Part shown: in pieces, positions 59,495-64,000 of the stretch
Numbering within the stretch: position 1 is the stretch's first letter
How the letters are laid out: the number at the start of each line of letters is the position of its first letter
Source: Haberlea rhodopensis
Taxonomy: Eukaryota; Streptophyta; Magnoliopsida; Lamiales; Gesneriaceae
Direction: 5' to 3'
Assembly (NCBI GenBank): GCA_907163345.1
Contig: CAJQUN010000003.1
Coordinates: 23,699,879-23,763,878 of the forward strand
DNA length: 64,000 bases
Notes under the pieces: generated by a model
Databases searched by the model: none
Told to the model about the DNA's origin: nothing
The model's input: the letters and a program-made list of their open reading frames with translations, nothing else
Made by a program: the position numbers and the translations under genes

Positions 59495-59795
59495 TGCTCG
59501 ATAACACAAACACACACAGGCACACCTGTATTTGGAGAAATTGAGAAGGGTTTTGCACTTTTGCTCTACTTTCTCAATCTACTTGCCATATTTACTCATG
59601 TTGTATTAGTATATTTTCCGGATTCTGTGAAATGAATTTGGCTTTATTATTGTGTGTAGATAGAAAGTTGGTTCGGAAGGAAATATATATCGTGGAAATT
59701 GTAAATTGGTGCTGTTTACAGATCTTATTATAAATAAATCTGTAAAAAAAAACTCATTACCAAAAAATACACTTATGAGAAAATTATATTCACAT
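59495..59795. other. Upstream region of the 160-aa gene
   Basis: Contains a short CA-rich stretch (ACACAAACACACAC) just upstream of the start, then AT-rich spacer. No gene on either strand. Confidence 0.5.
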
Positions 59796-60647
59796 AAGTC
59801 CAATTTTTTAACTATTGGTTTGAAATGTTATTTTTTAGTTATCAAAATACCCTTCAGTTGAAAACATCTTAAACCTAATTTCAGATCTTTATTTTCTTCC
59901 TCATCCCGTTGCCCCACACCTTAAATTTTCTGCTGAAATTTTCCGGCGATTCTCAGATCATTATTTTCTTCATCATCTCGTCGTCTCATCTAGTCGCCTC
60001 ATCCCTAAAAAATATTTGTTAAAATGTTCTGTATCTGAAATATGTTTGAATCGAAGCATCTAAATTTTCGTAGCATTTGGAATCTTTTTGAATCGAAGAA
60101 GATTCCGGATTACTCTGCAATATAATTTTCGGATATGCTCTGCGCATTTCATCGTGTGTGTATATATTGTGTGTGTATGTGAATTATAAATTTGAATATC
60201 GATGCTAAATTATAGATATTAGAAGTATGTTGGTATGCTTTTTAAAAAAAAAAAACCTCTCATGGCTTTGATTGATGCATATGGATGAAGAAGTAAGGTA
60301 TGCATTGGTATCCGTGCTTGTTTGCTCATTTCCAAAATTTACAGTCTGACAGAAGGATGTTGCAACGAAGAAGATGACCCAGAGAAAAAACAACTGGTGC
60401 ACGAAAATTATAAAAAGTAACTGGTGCACGAAAATATAACATTGGTACACGAAAATCATAAAAAATAATTGGTGCACGAAAATTACAAAAAAAATAACTG
60501 ATGCACGAAAATATAACATTGGTGCACGAAAATCATAAAAAAAGTAACTGGTGCACGAAAATTATAAAAAAATAACTGGTGCACAAAAATGATAAAAAGT
60601 AACTGGTGCACGAAAATTATAAAAAGTAAATGGTGCACGAAAATATA
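59796..60647. mobile_element. Putative family D element, truncated copy 2
   Basis: The left part resembles 54505-54625 (ATAAGTCCA, CAAAATACCC, CCTCATCCCGTTGCCC, TTTTCTGCTGAAATTTTCC). The right part is the GGTGCACGAAAATT minisatellite, which recalls the GGTGCATGTAAATT motif of copy 1. It stops at 60647, where a gypsy LTR begins. There is no transposase. The family link is inferred by eye. Confidence 0.4.
60392..60647. repeat. Minisatellite, unit about 27 bp
   Basis: About ten imperfect tandem units of AACTGGTGCACGAAAATTAT followed by AAAAAGT. Some units carry ATAACATTGG in place of the spacer. The array ends abruptly at the first base of the LTR (60648). Confidence 0.9.
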
Positions 60648-62659
60648 TGTGGGGTCTTCCCACCTTAACAGTGTTCTAGAGACATAAGAAGGACTAATCA
60701 TGTATTAAATAACATCTTAAGGTTCCGGTTGTTACATGAGCTAACAGGATTACAGGCCCAAAATACAAAACTTCAAAAGTAATTCATTACATTCCCAAAA
60801 GAATGTTAACATTTAGATTTACACTACTCCTAGAGTAGATACTAATCATGACTTGAATCATATACATTCCTATGTTCCTCGTAGCTCATAGCCTCAACCC
60901 GACCCTTAGTCCTTTAGCCCAAAAGTGTACCTACAGGGACAACACATCATGAGCATATACAATCTTACTTAACATCATAAAAACATCACAGTAAATGCAT
61001 GAAATATTGGTTAAGTAAATATGCTGGTTATTCATTAACTTCTTTTTGTTGTCCTGATTCATGTTCATGCATATGTGCATTTTACCCTGTGGCATCTTAC
61101 CACATCATAACATTGTATGGCCTCTTACCATATCGGCATCTTACCACATAATAACATCGTATGACCTCTTACCATATGGGCATCTTACCCTGTGGCATCT
61201 TACCACATAATAACATCGTATGGCCTCTAACCATATGAGCATCTTACCCCGTGACATCTTACCACATAATAACATCGTATGGATATATATAAACATCTTA
61301 TAAATATCATCATTTCATCATGTATACTCATGCAATAAAAGCATAGTCGTAGTGTAAAGGTATGTTTTACCGTCCGATGCCCGTACGTCTCTTACGTACC
61401 TTTTTAAAAGGAGGAGGAGTCAACAGACTTTATCTCCTTGATTGAGCTGGTACATGGGATGGTTCTACAAGACCACATAATAACATATTAGATGCCTCAA
61501 TACCATCTCATACCATAATTTTATTTTTCAACATTCTGCCTCTCTCGATCGATCGGCCCCAAGGTCTCGATCGATCGAGAAACTGTGCATAAACAGTGCT
61601 CAAACACTCTGCCTCGATCGATCGATCGAAACATTTTACCGATCGATCGAGGAGCTTCACCGATCGATCGAGAAATCCTTCGATCGATCGGCACCTGAAA
61701 TTCAAAACATGCTTTAAACTTTCTGCCTCGCTCGATCGATCGGGACCAAAATCTCGATCGATCGAGCGCTCTGAAAAATCGGGACTTCCCCAGATTTTTG
61801 AGCACCTCCTTTCCTACCTTCATTTCTACTTCATAACACATCATACTTGCTCAAACAAACATGTTAGGAACTTCATAAAACTTCCATGTAGGTACTTAAA
61901 TCAAAGGTTTAACGAAACATATGCTAACATGCATCATAACATCATCAAAATCTTCGACCTCAACCAACCTTTACAGAAAACAGAGTATGTTCATCTTTGC
62001 CCAGATTTTCGAGCACAATGTTTCATAACTAGAAATCTACCACATAAAACATGTAATATGCTCGAGCAAACATGCTAGTAGTTACATAATACTTCCATGT
62101 AATTACCCATAAAATGGTTTCACCCAAACCTATACTTAGCATGCATAAAAATCATTCAACAAAACCCAAACTCACTCAAAGACTCCGAAAAACAGAGTAC
62201 CAACTTACCCATCCCTTTTTGCTCCTCTTTGCAAGGATTTAAACACTCTTCAACCCAAGCTTTTCCTTCCTTCTCCTACAGCTTACAGGCACGATTTTTG
62301 GGAGAGGAAGAGGGAGAGGGGGTGGAGTGGGGGAAGGAGAAGGGAGTATGGGTTGATAGCAAGTGGGGGTAGGGTGTATTTAGGGGAGGGTGGCCGACTT
62401 TGGGGTGGGGTGGTGAGGGTTGGGGTGGTCATGTGGTGTTTAATTGTGTCCCGGTATTTAGTACGATGTATTAAAATATCCTCACTCGATATTTATAACT
62501 TCATTTAATTAATACATCCCTTTAAAACACCCAACATGCCCCCTAAATCATATCATCCTAACATAAATATAACCCCCAATTTAAATACACCACAACCCTT
62601 AAACATATCATAAATTATCATCATGGCACAAAATCAAATAACATTTCGGGGGTATTACA
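60648..62659 (-). mobile_element. 3' LTR of a Ty3/gypsy element, about 2.0 kb
   Basis: On the minus strand the LTR begins TGTAATACCCCCGAAATG at 62659, directly after a polypurine tract (AAGTAGGAGAGTAA). It probably ends in GGGAAGACCCCACA at 60648, next to the minisatellite. The right border is secure. The left border is inferred from the CA end and the break in the satellite. It contains four copies of an ATCTTACCACATAATAACAT unit (61084-61290) and eight CGATCGATCG sites (61549-61763). No coding region. Confidence 0.75.
61549..61763. repeat. Cluster of eight CGATCGATCG palindromes
   Basis: The ten-base palindrome CGATCGATCG occurs eight times in about 215 bases, usually after CT or AC and before AGA/GGC, separated by 15-50 bases. 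One copy is extended by another CGAT unit. Two larger modules repeat, each starting TCTGCCTCG. The sequence is GC-richer than the rest of the LTR. Confidence 0.95.
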
Positions 62660-62703
62660 TTACTCTCCTACTTATAAGATTTCGTCCTCGAAATCCACAT
62701 GCA

Positions 62704-64000
62704 TCACCATATCGAAACTAAACATAAAAATATACCAGAGAATAGTTCCGGATAGTGCTGCACCATATGCCGTTCCGTCTCCCACGTAGCCTCCTCGACA
62801 CCCCGACGATCCCACTGAACTTTGACCATCGGTATAACTTTGCTTCGTAGTCTGCGATCCTCTCGATCCAGAATTCTGATTGGTCGTTCTACGTAGGACA
62901 CATCTGAGTCTAACTGTACTTCAGTAGGCTGTAAGACATGAGACGGATCTGGCTCATACTTCCTTAACATATAGACATGGAAAACATCGTGTATGCCAGA
63001 TAAAGATGGCGGTAGAGCCAAACGATAAGCCAATGTACCGATTCGCTGCAACACTTCATATGGCCCGACATACCTCGGAGATAACTTTCCCCGCATCCCA
63101 AAACGAACCACACCCCTGAAGGGCGAGATCTTTAAGAAGACCCTGTCTCCTAACTGGAATTCCAGCGGCCGTCGCCGCTTATTGGCATAGGCTGCTTGCC
63201 TATCCTGGGCCGCTTTCATCTTTTGGCGTATTATCTTAATCTTTTCTTCCATGTCCTTGATCATATCCGGTCCTCCGACCGCTTTGCTAGTCAAGTCCTC
63301 CCAATACAGCGGTGATCTACATCGTCGTCCATACAGAGCTTCAAAAGGAGCCATTTGAATGCTCGCCTGATAACTGTTATTATAGGAGAACTCCACCAAC
63401 GGCACTGAATCCTGCCACGGAGTATCAAACTCCAAAATACATGCCCTCAACATGTCCTCGAGCGTCTGAATGGTACGCTCCGTTTGGCCGTCTGTCTGTG
63501 GTGATAGGCCGTACTCAGTCTCACATCTGTGCCCAAAGCTGTCTGGAGACCCTCCCAGAAATGAGAAGTGAACCTCGGGTCTCTGTCAGACACTATCGAG
63601 ACTGGAATACCATGCAATCTCACCACATCCCGTATATACATCTGGGCCATCTTCAAGTATGTATATGACATACTGTAAGGGATGAAGTGAGCCACCTTCG
63701 TCAGCCTATCCACGATCACCCCGATCGCATCAAATCCTGAGGCCGTCCTTGGCAAGTGGGTCACGAAGTCCATAGATATATGCTCCCACTTCCATTCAGG
63801 TACCTCTAAGCTCTTCAGCTCGCCACCAGGCCTCTGCCTCTCTGCCTTTACCTGCTGGCAGATCAAACATCTTTTAACAAAGGCAGTCACATCACGCTTC
63901 ATGCGCCTCCACCAAAATTGACCGCATAGGTCTTTGTACATCTTTCTTCCTCCTGGGTGGATACTGAACCGACTACTGTGAGCTCGTTCCAGTATTCCTC
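62704..64000 (-). pseudogene. Ty3/gypsy (chromovirus) pol: integrase and chromodomain, frameshifted, cut by window edge
   Basis: On the minus strand from the window end: the integrase zinc-binding part (RCLICQQVK), then the catalytic core with MDFVTHLPR, IVDRLTKVAHFIP, and SDRDPRFTSHFW. Near 63475-63485 one base is missing and the frame breaks after LSTAYHH. A second frame carries on from before 63453 with LRACILEF, VEFSYNNSYQ, ALYGRRCRSP, LGDRVFLKISP and a C-terminal chromodomain-like tail (VQWDRRGVEEATWE). The stop is at 62704, 45 bases from the LTR. The gag, protease and RT parts lie beyond the window. This copy cannot make one intact polyprotein. It is a resident retrotransposon, Tekay/Del-like by its motifs. 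Confidence 0.92.

Noticed and set aside
61000..61300. Possible CRISPR-like array of regularly spaced repeats
   Set aside because: The repeats are imperfect, the spacers are themselves repeated, and the sequence is a plant LTR.
61508..61844. Minus-strand ORFs rich in DRSIERGR-like peptides
   Set aside because: They are translations of the CGATCGATCG cluster in a non-coding LTR.

Overview
This window is nuclear DNA from a flowering plant. The genes carry GT-AG introns and encode plant-specific families (a PLS-class DYW pentatricopeptide protein, a NAT6-type nucleobase-ascorbate transporter, a plant-only complex II subunit, an AGP galactosyltransferase, a HIPL protein). The long AT-rich spacers are full of plant transposons. 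The proteins look eudicot; I cannot name the species.

Layout. 1-9.2 kb: a HIPL1-like gene (+), a frameshifted AAA-ATPase fragment (-) and a hydroxyproline O-galactosyltransferase gene (-). 9.2-13.8 kb: spacer with hAT-like MITEs, tRNA-derived SINEs and a long AT microsatellite. 13.8-26.9 kb: four + strand genes: an LC8-type dynein light chain with a long N-terminal extension, plastid ornithine carbamoyltransferase, a NOT4-like C4C4 RING protein and an SDH7-like complex II subunit. 27.6-29.5 kb: an intronless DYW-class PPR gene (+). 29.5-38.3 kb: mostly spacer around a small DUF4228 gene (-), with a striking fold-back element at 37.4-37.9 kb. 38.3-48.3 kb: a 14-exon NAT6-like transporter (-) whose introns hold a copia-type LTR composite, a LINE 3' end and a SINE. 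49-51.3 kb: repeats, including a SINE with a perfect 14-bp target-site duplication. 52-54.1 kb: an LRR receptor-like pseudokinase (+). 54.5-60.7 kb: repeat-rich, with an array of palindromic CATGCA-type motifs, a hAT MITE, tandem SINEs, one small uncharacterised gene (-) and a minisatellite. 60.65-64 kb: the 3' end of a Ty3/gypsy element (-) with an LTR of about 2 kb, cut by the window edge.

The genes are independent loci and do not form a pathway or cluster. Exon boundaries were assigned by hand from splice sites, frame continuity and family conservation. The spliced products are 692 aa (HIPL), 665 (GALT), 321 (dynein LC), 373 (OTC), 366 (NOT4-like), 99 (SDH7-like), 179 (DUF4228), 529 (NAT6) and 613 (LRR kinase); the PPR gene is one 624-codon ORF.

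I found no new multi-gene system. The most unusual structures are in the repeats: the fold-back element, the palindrome array and its apparent relative near 60 kb, the cluster of CGATCGATCG motifs inside the gypsy LTR, and nested insertions that give relative ages.
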